The notes under the pieces were generated by a model that was given only the letters and a program-made list of their open reading frames with translations, was not told where the DNA came from and did no database searches. The position numbers and the translations under genes are program-made. A stretch of 64,000 bases of DNA from Paractinoplanes tereljensis (lineage in GTDB: Bacteria > Actinomycetota > Actinomycetes > Mycobacteriales > Micromonosporaceae), in assembly GCF_016862435.1 (NCBI RefSeq), contig NZ_BOMY01000002.1:310001-374000 (forward strand), read 5' to 3'. This document shows positions 1-7,507 of this stretch, in pieces. Position 1 is the stretch's first letter. Every line of letters starts with the position of its first letter.

Positions 1-458
1 TCGGCCAGCTCGGCGTCCGAGTCCCAGCGGTCGACGAACTTCTGGGTGTCGGACGGGCCCTTGCGCACGGTGATCAATGCTCGTTCGGTGACGAAGGCGC
101 TGATCTCGGTCTTGCCGAACGGCGGGGTTTCCGGCTTGGTGGAGACGTCCACCCCGTAGACGTTGAGGAACAGGTGCTCGGGGTAGCGATCGAGCTTGGG
201 GCGCTCGTGCTCCTGGGTGGCGTCCTCGACGGCGAGGGGGTGCAGGTGGAATTCCTCCGCGACCACCGCCAGGTCTTCCGGGCCGGGGCGATAGAGGTCC
301 AGCCACAGGACCGCGTCGGGGTGCTCGGTCAGCAGGCCCGGGGCCTGGTCGGCGGGGAAGCCCTCGGCTACCAGACGGCCCTTGGCGTAGAGCCGGGTGT
401 CGGTGGGGCAGGACGGCGCGTTCACCGTCACACTATGCCCCACCAGGGCGATCGCCAT
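1..458 (-). CDS. CorA-type Mg2+/divalent cation transporter, N-terminal part (runs off window)
   Basis: This is the 5' part of a minus-strand gene whose 3' end lies before the window. About 152 residues are visible, and they match the cytoplasmic alpha/beta domain of the CorA/MIT metal channel family: LHPLAVEDA, then ERPKLDRYPEHLFLNVY, then FVTERALITVRKG. The C-terminal pair of membrane helices with the GMN pore motif would lie outside the window, so transport itself cannot be confirmed here. The ATG at 458 faces the GTG of pnuC at 469 with only 10 bases between. A GTG at 431 (protein starting TVNAPSCPTD) is a reasonable alternative start and would leave more promoter space. Family confidence is high, start confidence moderate. 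Confidence 0.8.
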   Translation of the reverse strand, partial: MAIALVGHSVTVNAPSCPTDTRLYAKGRLVAEGFPADQAPGLLTEHPDAVLWLDLYRPGPEDLAVVAEEFHLHPLAVEDATQEHERPKLDRYPEHLFLNVYGVDVSTKPETPPFGKTEISAFVTERALITVRKGPSDTQKFVDRWDSDAELA

Positions 459-468
459 ACGATGGGCC

Positions 469-1182
469 GTGACCTGGATCGATCATCTGCTGACCTCGTT
501 CTACAACGCCAAGTGGCAGGTGACCGCGGATCAGGCGATCTACTACCGGGAGATCGTCGGCAACGCGTTCGGGCTGGGGTCGGCGTTGTTCGGGCTGCGC
601 CGCAACGCGTGGGCCTGGCCGGTCGGCATCGTCGGGAACGTGCTGCTGTTCACCGTCTTCATGGGTCAGGCGATCGGAAACGATCAGGGCACCCCGCTGT
701 ACGGGCAGGCGTCGCGGCAGGTGTTCTTCATCATCACCAGCGTGTACGGGTGGTGGGCCTGGCGGCGCAATCGGGCGCGTACCCATGGGGTCGCCGTTTC
801 GCCGCACTGGGCCACGCCCCGGCAGCGGGCGTTTTTCATCCCGCTGGCCCTGGTCGCCGTGGTGGTCTGCTTCTTCGTCTTCCGCGCCGTCGGCGCCGGC
901 TTCCCGGTGCCGTGGTGGTACTACCTGGCCGACTCGTGGATCTTCGTGGGCTCGATGCTGGCGACCTACGCGATGGCCCGCGGCTGGGTGGAGTTCTGGC
1001 TGGCCTGGATCGCCGTCGACCTGGTCGGGGTGCCCGAGTTGCTGCACTTCGGTTACTACCCGTCGGCGATCCTCTACGCCGTCTACGCCGCGTTCGTGAT
1101 CTGGGGCTTCGTGGTGTGGCTGCGCATCTCCCGGGTCGAGCGGCGGCCGGCCGCCGGCGAACCGGCGGCCGTGCCCGCCTAG
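469..1182 (+). CDS. pnuC: PnuC-type nicotinamide riboside transporter
   Basis: A 237-residue polytopic membrane protein with about seven hydrophobic segments. It has the PnuC-family features YREIVGNAFGLGSALFGLRRN, a central SVYGWWAWRR and a C-terminal hydrophobic FGYYPSAILYAVY stretch. PnuC proteins carry nicotinamide riboside or related pyridine precursors for NAD salvage by facilitated diffusion. The GTG at 469 is chosen because the codons before it do not look like protein and overlap the divergent corA start. The stop codon (1180-1182) overlaps the stop of the convergent amidase gene (1179-1181), so the two genes have no spacer. No NadR-like gene is adjacent. Confidence 0.8.
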   Translation: MTWIDHLLTSFYNAKWQVTADQAIYYREIVGNAFGLGSALFGLRRNAWAWPVGIVGNVLLFTVFMGQAIGNDQGTPLYGQASRQVFFIITSVYGWWAWRRNRARTHGVAVSPHWATPRQRAFFIPLALVAVVVCFFVFRAVGAGFPVPWWYYLADSWIFVGSMLATYAMARGWVEFWLAWIAVDLVGVPELLHFGYYPSAILYAVYAAFVIWGFVVWLRISRVERRPAAGEPAAVPA

Positions 1183-2684
1183 AGCACCGTGCCGTTGACG
1201 GTGCGGATCGTCCGGTCGTAGCGGCCGGCGATCCGGTAGCGCTCCTGCGTGGTGGCGGTCGCGTGACGCTGGTCGCGCGGCACGTTCAGCAGCCAGCTCG
1301 CCTCGCCGGTGAAAGTGTCGGTCACCGGGCCCCGGGCGTCGGTCATCCGCATCGTGGTGGCGAGCCGGTCGTTCGCGTCGATGGTGACCGCCCCGTCGAG
1401 GGTGAACCGCTGGGCCAGCCGGGTGACCTTGCCGCCGGTCACGCTGGTCGCCTCGTCGGTCCAGGTCGCGTTCAGCGCGTCCGGGTTCTCGCCCTCGCCC
1501 CACGTGTGCGTGCTGTCGTTGCCGACGCGCTGGGTGACGGTCGACGTCACCACACCGTGCGAGGTGCGCAGATAGCCGGTCGCGGTGAAGGTGTGGCCGC
1601 CGTGGGTGTCGACCCGCCCGGTCGTGGCGGTCACCTCGTCGGCGAGAGCCCCGAGGTGGTCATGGAGAAGTCCGCCGGTGACCCGGGCGACACCGCGGTC
1701 ACGCCAGCCGAGGAAGTTGACCGGGGTGTCCCAGCCCGACTGCCCGGCCGGCACGCCGACCACCCGCACCGACACCCGGTGGGCGGCGCCGTCGGTCAGC
1801 CGGCCCAGGTACGGAGTCAGGTCGTAGCTGATCGGGCGGATGTCGAAGGCTCTCGGGGCCGGGACGACGTACCAGAGGAAGGGGTTCGACCAGCCGCCGG
1901 TGTAGACGTGCGGGAACGGCGCGGCGATGCCGGCCACCCGGCCGTCCAGCAGCACCTGCACCTCGCGGTACGGGCCGGGATCGGCCGGGCACGAATAGCC
2001 GGTCGAGGTGGGTGCGGTCAGGTACCAGAATTCCTCGCAACCGCCGCCGGAACCGGTCGCGTAGACCTCGGCCAGCAGTTTGGACGTGTTCGGGGCCACC
2101 CGGACCGTGCCGGTCAGGTCGGGGCCGTCACGGCCCTGGTCGGCCAGCGGGAGCACGTCGTCCGGGCCGGTCGCGGAGCCGGCATAGAACGTGAGCGAGA
2201 CCTTGACGTTCAGCACGCCGGTGTACGTGTCGTCGACCGTGTTGCCCAGGTACATGTTCACCGGGTGCGGTGCGCGCAGCAGCGCGGCGTACTGCGTGAC
2301 GTCCTTCTCCACCGACCACGCTATGCCGTCCGGGGACGGCTCGGGGGTCGAGGTCTTGAAGATCATGACCCCGCCGATGGTCAGCCAGCCCAGCCGGTCG
2401 TACTGGCGGCCCTTGACGTTGCCGTCCAGGCGCAGGACCACCTTGGCCCAGGGGCCGCGGCAGGCGGCCGGCGGGGTGAAGTCGCTGACGTACGTGTCGT
2501 AGCCGGCGAACGCGTGGTCGACGATGGTCGTCGAGCAGGATTTTCCGGGCGGCACCGCGATCGGTGGCGCGGCCGTGCGCGGGTCGTCCCAGTCGGAGCC
2601 GAACTCAGCCGGCGGAGCGGCGAACGCTGGGCCTCCGCTGAACAGGACGAGGCCGGCGGCAGCGATGGCGATCAATCTGCGCAT
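1179..2684 (-). CDS. secreted PNGase A-like peptide-N-glycosidase (amidase A family)
   Basis: A 501-residue protein with a clear signal peptide: MRRLIAIAAAGLVLF, then a hydrophobic core ending PAFAAPP. The mature part resembles the peptide-N4-(N-acetyl-beta-glucosaminyl)asparagine amidase A family, with a jelly-roll core containing PWAKVVLRLDGNVKGRQYDR, GGVMIFKTSTPEP and the VEKDVTQYAALL segment, and later NPFLWYVV. Such enzymes release N-glycans from glycoproteins by cutting the Asn-GlcNAc amide outside the cell. The ATG at 2684 sits at the signal peptide with AGGGTG about 7 bases upstream; longer in-frame readings run into thrS sequence and are not coding. It lies 40 bases downstream of thrS on the same strand and may be co-transcribed, although the functions are unrelated. 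Confidence 0.72.
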   Translation of the reverse strand: MRRLIAIAAAGLVLFSGGPAFAAPPAEFGSDWDDPRTAAPPIAVPPGKSCSTTIVDHAFAGYDTYVSDFTPPAACRGPWAKVVLRLDGNVKGRQYDRLGWLTIGGVMIFKTSTPEPSPDGIAWSVEKDVTQYAALLRAPHPVNMYLGNTVDDTYTGVLNVKVSLTFYAGSATGPDDVLPLADQGRDGPDLTGTVRVAPNTSKLLAEVYATGSGGGCEEFWYLTAPTSTGYSCPADPGPYREVQVLLDGRVAGIAAPFPHVYTGGWSNPFLWYVVPAPRAFDIRPISYDLTPYLGRLTDGAAHRVSVRVVGVPAGQSGWDTPVNFLGWRDRGVARVTGGLLHDHLGALADEVTATTGRVDTHGGHTFTATGYLRTSHGVVTSTVTQRVGNDSTHTWGEGENPDALNATWTDEATSVTGGKVTRLAQRFTLDGAVTIDANDRLATTMRMTDARGPVTDTFTGEASWLLNVPRDQRHATATTQERYRIAGRYDRTIRTVNGTVL

Positions 2685-2724
2685 ATTGATCACCCTGCCA
2701 CCGCCGGGCATCGACGTCCATATA

Positions 2725-4704
2725 TCAGGCGGCGGACGGCCCCACATTGATACGGGAGCGGACCACCTCGACCACGTGGGCCACGGCCTCGTCGATCGAG
2801 ACGCCGTTGCGCTGGGAACCGTCGCGGTAGCGGAAGGAGACCGTGCCGGCCGCCACGTCGTCGTCGCCGGCGATGGCCATGAACGGGATCTTCTGCTGCT
2901 GGGCGGTGCGGATCTTCTTCTGCATGCGGTCGTCGGAGAAGTCGACCTCGGCCCGGATGCCTTCCTTGCGCAGCTTGCCGACGAACTCTTCCAAATACGA
3001 AGCGTGGTCGTCGCGGATCGGGATGCCGACCACCTGGATGGGCGCCAGCCAGGCCGGGAACGCGCCCGCGTAGTGCTCGACAAGCACGCCGAAGAAGCGC
3101 TCGATCGAGCCGAACTTCGCCGAGTGGATCATCACCGGTTCCTGGCGGGTGCCGTCGGAAGCCTGGTACTCGAGGCCGAAGCGGGCCGGCTGGTTGAAGT
3201 CGTACTGAATGGTCGACATCTGCCAGGTGCGGCCGATCGCGTCCTTGACCTGCACCGACACCTTCGGGCCGTAGAACGCCGCGCCACCGGGATCGGGCAC
3301 CAGCTGCAGGCCGGACTCGATGCAGGCGTCCTCCAGCACCTTTGTCGCGACCGCCCACTGCTCGTCCGTACCGATGAATTTGTCGCTCTTGGGGTCTCGG
3401 GTGGAAAGCTCGAGGTAGTAGTCGTCCAGGCCGAAGTCGTCCAGCAGCGAACGCACGAAGTTGAGCAGGTGCTTGATCTCGTCGGCCGCCTGGTCGGCGG
3501 TGACGTAGGAGTGCGAGTCGTCCTGGGTCAGGCCGCGCACCCGGGTGAGGCCGTGCACCACGCCGGACTTCTCGTAGCGGTAGACCGAGCCGAACTCGAA
3601 GAACCGCAGCGGCAGCTCACGGTAGGACCGCCCACGCGCCTTGAAGATCAGGTTGTGCATCGGGCAGTTCATGGCCTTGAGGTAGTAATCCGCCCCCTCC
3701 AGCTGCATCGGGGGGAACATGGTGTCCTTGTAGTACGGCAGGTGCCCGGAGGTGTGGAACAGCCCCTCCTTGGTGATGTGCGGCGAACCGACGTACTGGA
3801 AGCCCTCTTCGATGTGCCGGGCCCGGACGTAGTCCTCCATCTCCCGCTTGATCACTCCACCCTTCGGGTGGAAGACCACGAGACCCGACCCGATCTCGTC
3901 CGGGAAGGAGAACAGGTCGAGCTCGGCGCCGAGCTTGCGGTGGTCGCGGCGCTCGGCCTCGGCCAGCCGGTTGAGGTACGCCTTCAGGTCGTCCCGGGAC
4001 GGCCACGCCGTCCCGTAGATGCGCTGGAGCTGCGGGTTCTTCTCGCTGCCACGCCAGTAGGCGGCGGCCGAGCGCATCAGCTTGAACGCCGGGATGAAGC
4101 GGGTCGACGGGAGGTGCGGGCCGCGGCACAGGTCGCCCCAGACGCGCTTGCCGTCCTTGTCGATGTTGTCGTAATGGGTCAGCTCGCCGTGGCCGACCTC
4201 CATCACCTCGTTGGCGTCCACGTCGCCCTTGAGGTCGACCAGCTCCAGCTTGAAGGGCTCGCTCGCCAGCTCGACCTTGGCCTCGTCGAGCGACTTGTAT
4301 TCGCGGCGGCGGAACGTCTGGCCCGCCTTCACGATCTCCTGCATGCGCTTCTCGAGCTTGGTCAGGTCTTCCGGCTGGAACGGCTTCTCGACGTCGAAGT
4401 CGTAGTAGAAACCGTTCTCGATCGGCGGGCCGATGCCCAGTTTCGCCTCGGGGAAGACGTCCTGCACGGCCTGGGCCAGCACGTGGGCGGCGGAGTGCCG
4501 GAGGACGTTGAGGCCGTCCGGCTCGTCGATCGCCACCGGCGAGACGTCGGTGTCCAGCTCCGGCGCCCAGTCGAGGTCACGCAGGCGGCCGGCGGCGTCG
4601 CGCACCACCACGACGGCCTTGGGGCCGGACGTGGGGAGGCCGGCCTTGGCCACCGCGTCGGAGGCCGTGGTCCCGGCCGGGACGACAAGAGGAGCGGCGG
4701 ACAC
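2725..4704 (-). CDS. thrS: threonine-tRNA ligase
   Basis: A 659-residue class II aminoacyl-tRNA synthetase that charges tRNA-Thr with threonine. The order is an N-terminal TGS domain, the editing domain ([11 protein letters not shown] around residue 75 and the metal-site CRGPH around 190), the class II core with motif 2 ([20 protein letters not shown]), the zinc-ligand region MNCPMHN and motif 3 ([19 protein letters not shown]), then the anticodon-binding domain starting [10 protein letters not shown]. The GTG start at 4704 is supported by AAGGAG about 7 bases upstream. Length is normal for actinobacteria. I looked for a T-box specifier/antiterminator in the 250-base leader and did not find the T-box core, so regulation by uncharged tRNA is not supported. 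Confidence 0.97.
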   Translation of the reverse strand: MSAAPLVVPAGTTASDAVAKAGLPTSGPKAVVVVRDAAGRLRDLDWAPELDTDVSPVAIDEPDGLNVLRHSAAHVLAQAVQDVFPEAKLGIGPPIENGFYYDFDVEKPFQPEDLTKLEKRMQEIVKAGQTFRRREYKSLDEAKVELASEPFKLELVDLKGDVDANEVMEVGHGELTHYDNIDKDGKRVWGDLCRGPHLPSTRFIPAFKLMRSAAAYWRGSEKNPQLQRIYGTAWPSRDDLKAYLNRLAEAERRDHRKLGAELDLFSFPDEIGSGLVVFHPKGGVIKREMEDYVRARHIEEGFQYVGSPHITKEGLFHTSGHLPYYKDTMFPPMQLEGADYYLKAMNCPMHNLIFKARGRSYRELPLRFFEFGSVYRYEKSGVVHGLTRVRGLTQDDSHSYVTADQAADEIKHLLNFVRSLLDDFGLDDYYLELSTRDPKSDKFIGTDEQWAVATKVLEDACIESGLQLVPDPGGAAFYGPKVSVQVKDAIGRTWQMSTIQYDFNQPARFGLEYQASDGTRQEPVMIHSAKFGSIERFFGVLVEHYAGAFPAWLAPIQVVGIPIRDDHASYLEEFVGKLRKEGIRAEVDFSDDRMQKKIRTAQQQKIPFMAIAGDDDVAAGTVSFRYRDGSQRNGVSIDEAVAHVVEVVRSRINVGPSAA

Positions 4705-4838
4705 GGTGGTTCTCCTTAGATTGGAAGCGGGCCGTTGAGAATGCTATCCGGCCGGAAAATTCCGCGAGGAGCGAGCAACCTTTCCCGGCGCGGCGGCCAC
4801 TGTACGGCTGAGTCCTGTCGTCCCCCGATAGATGGACT

Positions 4839-4881
4839 CCGCCTGGCCGGCCGGTTTCCCACGAGCTGACCGGCCAGGCGG
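4839..4881. repeat. 12-bp perfect inverted repeat between thrS and the ECF sigma gene
   Basis: CCGCCTGGCCGG at 4839-4850 is matched by its exact reverse complement CCGGCCAGGCGG at 4870-4881, with a 19-base spacer. It lies between two divergent genes, so it is not placed to end either transcript. It could be an operator or a leader hairpin. There is no T-run on either side. Confidence 0.5.
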
Positions 4882-4895
4882 CACCCCGGTCGAAC

Positions 4896-4913
4896 TTTGC
4901 GCAGCTGAACCCC
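4896..4913. promoter_or_regulatory. 18-base element shared with the Lrp/APC intergenic region
   Basis: TTTGCGCAGCTGAACCCC lies about 43 bases upstream of the ECF sigma start and reappears with one mismatch at 14927-14944, upstream of the permease operon. The embedded GAACC resembles the -35 element of ECF-type promoters, so it may be a binding site used by this sigma factor. That reading is inference; only the sequence match is observed. Confidence 0.35.
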
Positions 4914-4955
4914 GTACCGAAAGAGGGTTGATCGAAAGCAGATGGGAAGCACCGC

Positions 4956-5471
4956 GTGAGCGAATCGGAAAGCGCGTTCCGGCGGTTCTTCGAACTTCAT
5001 CACGCGGATTTGTCACGGCTTGCCTATCTTTTGACCGGCGAGACCGGCGCCGCCGACGATCTCGCCGCCGACGCGTTCGTCGAGGTGTGGCGGCACTGGC
5101 CGCGAGTGTCCGCGGCGGACAGCCCACTCGCCTACGCCCGGGGCATCCTGGCCAACCTGGCCCGGCACTGGATCAAGAGGCAGAGCCGGGAGCGGCTCGG
5201 GCTGCGCGGCCTGACCCTGCTGCGCCGGGCCGGCGAGACCGACACCAACGCGGTGCTCGACGTGCGAGCGGCGCTGCGGCAGCTCCCGCAGCGGCGCCGC
5301 GAGTGCGTGGTGCTGCGGTACGCGTTCGACGTGCCGGAACGGGAAGTGGCCGACATCCTCGGCATCTCGGTGGGGGCGGTCAAGAGCCAGACCTCCCGGG
5401 GTGCCGCCCAGCTCAGCGAATATCTGCAGGACCTACCGGTAGCGACAGGAGGTGGAACACGTGCCCGATGA
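4956..5471 (+). CDS. SigE-family ECF RNA polymerase sigma factor
   Basis: A 171-residue sigma-70 family protein with only regions 2 and 4, the hallmark of ECF factors. Region 2 covers roughly residues 8-75 (FFELHHADLSRLAYLLTG, then DAFVEVWRHWPRV). Region 4 covers about 105-155, with LPQRRRECVVLRYAFDVPE and the helix-turn-helix VADILGISVGAVKSQTSRG. The pattern matches the SigE-type (SACE/streptomycete) ECF subgroup rather than the sigma-R type. GTG at 4956 is the start, with GGAAG upstream. The gene overlaps the next reading frame by 11 bases, so the two proteins are probably translated together and the next product may control this factor. It is a likely stress or envelope regulator whose signal cannot be told from sequence. 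Confidence 0.9.
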   Translation: MSESESAFRRFFELHHADLSRLAYLLTGETGAADDLAADAFVEVWRHWPRVSAADSPLAYARGILANLARHWIKRQSRERLGLRGLTLLRRAGETDTNAVLDVRAALRQLPQRRRECVVLRYAFDVPEREVADILGISVGAVKSQTSRGAAQLSEYLQDLPVATGGGTRAR

Positions 5472-6225
5472 CCGCGACCTCCGCAGCGTGCTGCATGACG
5501 AGGCCGACCGGCACTCCCCCGATCGGGGCGCGATGCTCGACCGGATCAACCAACGACGCGGTTCGGCGCCGAACCGCCTGATGTCCCTCTTTCGGCCGGT
5601 CGAGCCGGGTCCCCGGCGCATCCTGAACGTGGCGCGGCCGGTGGCGGCCGCGGTCGCCGTGGCCGGGCTGCTGGTCGCCGGCGTGACCGGGATAAACCTG
5701 GCCGGGCAGCAGACGGTGCCGCCGCCGGCTCCGCAGGCAGCCGCGTCGCCGCCGCCCGTCCCCACCTCGCCGGCGCCCTACTCGCCGGCGCCCTCGTCGT
5801 CAGCACCGTCCGCGTCGGCATCGTCGTCCGCACCGCCGAAGAAGCCGCGCCTGCTCACCGCGACCGGCTCGCTCAACCGCTACTCGATCGACAACTGGGG
5901 ACAGAGCGACCTCGTGGTCGACACCACCGGCACCATCACGAAGCTCGACGTCACCGTGCGGATCGCCCGGACCCCCGGCCTGCTCGACACCGGGCACTGG
6001 ACGTCGGTGCCCAACGAGCTGATCACCTCGTCGGTGAGCACCACCGGGTCCGCCTTCGTCTACCGGTTCACGCTGAAGGCCGGGGCGACCCTCGCCCCGG
6101 GCAGTTACACGTTCGCGACGCAGTACAACCATTCGGCCGGCACCCGGTCGATGGCCGCCGACTCCTACGAGGTGACCGCCACCGCCGGCAAGAAGACGCG
6201 CCTCACCGGCGGCTACACCGCCTAG
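5461..6225 (+). CDS. membrane-anchored protein coupled to the ECF sigma factor (possible anti-sigma)
   Basis: A 254-residue protein with a soluble N-terminal segment of about 55 residues (PDDRDLRSVLHDEADRHSP), one transmembrane helix near residues 60-80 (VARPVAAAVAVAGLLVAGV), a Pro/Ser/Ala-rich spacer, and an extracellular beta-rich domain of about 115 residues ending ATAGKKTRLTGGYTA. The GTG at 5461 is chosen over the GTG at 5452 because the strong AGGAGG (5447-5452) lies 8 bases before it. The topology and 11-base overlap with the sigma gene are typical of anti-sigma or sensor partners, but no zinc-binding HxxxCxxC or known anti-sigma domain is visible. The role is inferred from context. 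Confidence 0.75.
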   Translation: MPDDRDLRSVLHDEADRHSPDRGAMLDRINQRRGSAPNRLMSLFRPVEPGPRRILNVARPVAAAVAVAGLLVAGVTGINLAGQQTVPPPAPQAAASPPPVPTSPAPYSPAPSSSAPSASASSSAPPKKPRLLTATGSLNRYSIDNWGQSDLVVDTTGTITKLDVTVRIARTPGLLDTGHWTSVPNELITSSVSTTGSAFVYRFTLKAGATLAPGSYTFATQYNHSAGTRSMAADSYEVTATAGKKTRLTGGYTA

Positions 6226-6756
6226 TCGCCTTTCGCGCTCGAGGTCTGCCGTTCCGCATTCGCCGTACCGATCGACGCGCGCCTGTTTCCCAGGAAACTG
6301 CCCTCTCCCGCAAGGGGCCGGCTTCCGGAGAACTGGCAGCTTCTGCCCGGAAAAGAACAGATCCCCTTTCCGTACGCGCCGGTCCGCTCCCGTGCCACTC
6401 AGTCCCGGTAGGTGCAACTCACCCTCCGCGCGCCCGCCACGGGCGGTCCCGACCCAAGACCTCAACCCCCACCCGACCCGCCGGCAGGCGCCGACCCGCC
6501 CCGGGCCGCCGACCAGGACAAACACCAGCCCGTTCGACAGTTTGCTCTGCTCACCTATACGCGCTGCTGTTCAGCGCGTATTGGTAAGCAGAGCAAGGCC
6601 CTCGGGGTGGGTGTCTGGTTGCGCGAGAGACGCGGCACGTGCCGGTGTTGCACGCCGGTCGCGCGGTGGCGGCGGTCGGGGGGAATTGCGGTTGTCTGCG
6701 GTGTCGCCCGTACCAAAACAGGTTTTGTTTCTTGCGACCCTGATTCTGAAAGGTGT
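6226..6756. other. 531-base intergenic region between convergent genes
   Basis: No convincing gene lies here; open frames on both strands have arginine/proline-rich, non-protein-like content. The region holds one striking long inverted repeat (6542-6596, listed separately). Around 6715-6730 there is a small AT-rich dyad, AAAACAGGTTTT. The flanking genes both read towards this stretch, so transcription must end within it from both sides. Confidence 0.6.
6542..6596. repeat. 25-bp near-perfect inverted repeat with 5-base loop
   Basis: The left arm, TTGCTCTGCT then CACCTATACGCGCTG (6542-6566), pairs with the right arm (6572-6596) at 23 of 25 positions around the loop CTGTT. The arms are less GC-rich than the neighbourhood. 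It sits between convergent genes, so a two-way transcription stop is the simplest explanation. There is no U-tract, and a 25-bp stem is unusually long for an intrinsic terminator. A mobile-element remnant or protein-binding site is possible. Confidence 0.7.
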
Positions 6757-7491
6757 TCAGACGCCGGGGACCTTGCCGGCCAGGGCGGTCTCGGCGAATT
6801 TGAAGGTCTCCGGCAGGTATTCGTCGACCTGGGTGTATTCGCCGTAGAAGGTGACCACGAGGCCGCCCTGCCGCACGTAGCCCTGGTCGATCACCAGCGG
6901 CTCGTACGGCTCGGGGAGGGCGATCGTCATCCGCAGCCGCAGTTCCTCGTCGCCGTTCGTACCGTCCTTGGCGGCCAGTTTGTACGGGTACTTGCCGAGT
7001 GCCTTCCCGGACGGGCAGGCCTGCGGCAGCGTCCGCAGGAAGGCCAGGAACGCGGTGGCGCGAGCGGTCGTGTCGGCCCCGGTCCCGGTGCTGAGCTGGC
7101 TGAGCGACACGTCCTGGCTCACGTTGTTGTAGAAGCCGTACGCGCCGTTGCGCGGCTTCAGGCTCTCGTGCCGTTTCTTGAGCCCGCTCGCCTGGCTGCA
7201 GTTCTGCACGAAGTTGTCGATCCGCGGGAAGCCCTGGCTGAGCTGGGCCGGGCCCTTCCAGTCGGTGCCGAGCGCCGAGGCGGGGGCGATCGCCGTGTTC
7301 CGCAGCGCGGCGTCCGAGACCTTGGGTGTGAAGTCGGCCGGCGGCGGGCTGGTCGTGATCACCGGCAGCGGCGGCGCGCTGGACGCGACGGCCGCGCCGA
7401 TCGGCGTGTCCCGGCTCTCCTCCTTCTTGTCCGAACTGCCACAGCCGGCGAGCAGCACAACAAAGGTGAACAGGATGGCGGTCCTGCGCAT
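6757..7491 (-). CDS. secreted lipoprotein of unknown function
   Basis: A 244-residue protein with a classical lipoprotein signal: MRRTAILFTFVVLLAGC, where LAGC is the lipobox and Cys17 the lipidated residue. A Ser/Pro-rich linker follows, then a compact domain with SALGTDWKGPAQLSQGFP, a conserved-looking Cys (NFVQNCSQ) and a second Cys (PQACPSGK) that could form a disulfide. It resembles the sensor-type or PknH-like lipoproteins common in actinomycetes, but I cannot assign a family. GGGGAGG lies 5 bases upstream of the ATG. It starts 16 bases after the stop of the TIR/WD40 gene on the same strand, so the two are likely one transcript. Confidence 0.8.
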   Translation of the reverse strand: MRRTAILFTFVVLLAGCGSSDKKEESRDTPIGAAVASSAPPLPVITTSPPPADFTPKVSDAALRNTAIAPASALGTDWKGPAQLSQGFPRIDNFVQNCSQASGLKKRHESLKPRNGAYGFYNNVSQDVSLSQLSTGTGADTTARATAFLAFLRTLPQACPSGKALGKYPYKLAAKDGTNGDEELRLRMTIALPEPYEPLVIDQGYVRQGGLVVTFYGEYTQVDEYLPETFKFAETALAGKVPGV

Positions 7492-7507
7492 GACGACCTC
7501 CCCAGGG

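Noticed and set aside
174..2750. 858-codon open frame on the plus strand across pnuC and the amidase gene
   Set aside because: Arg/Gly/Val-rich translation without domains; it is the antisense shadow of the amidase and runs through pnuC in another frame.
2524..4719. 731-codon plus-strand frame opposite thrS
   Set aside because: Antisense of an unmistakable thrS gene; composition is typical of a high-GC shadow.
4705..4955. T-box riboswitch upstream of thrS
   Set aside because: No T-box core or stem I features on the thrS strand; the dyad at 4839-4881 is not of that form.
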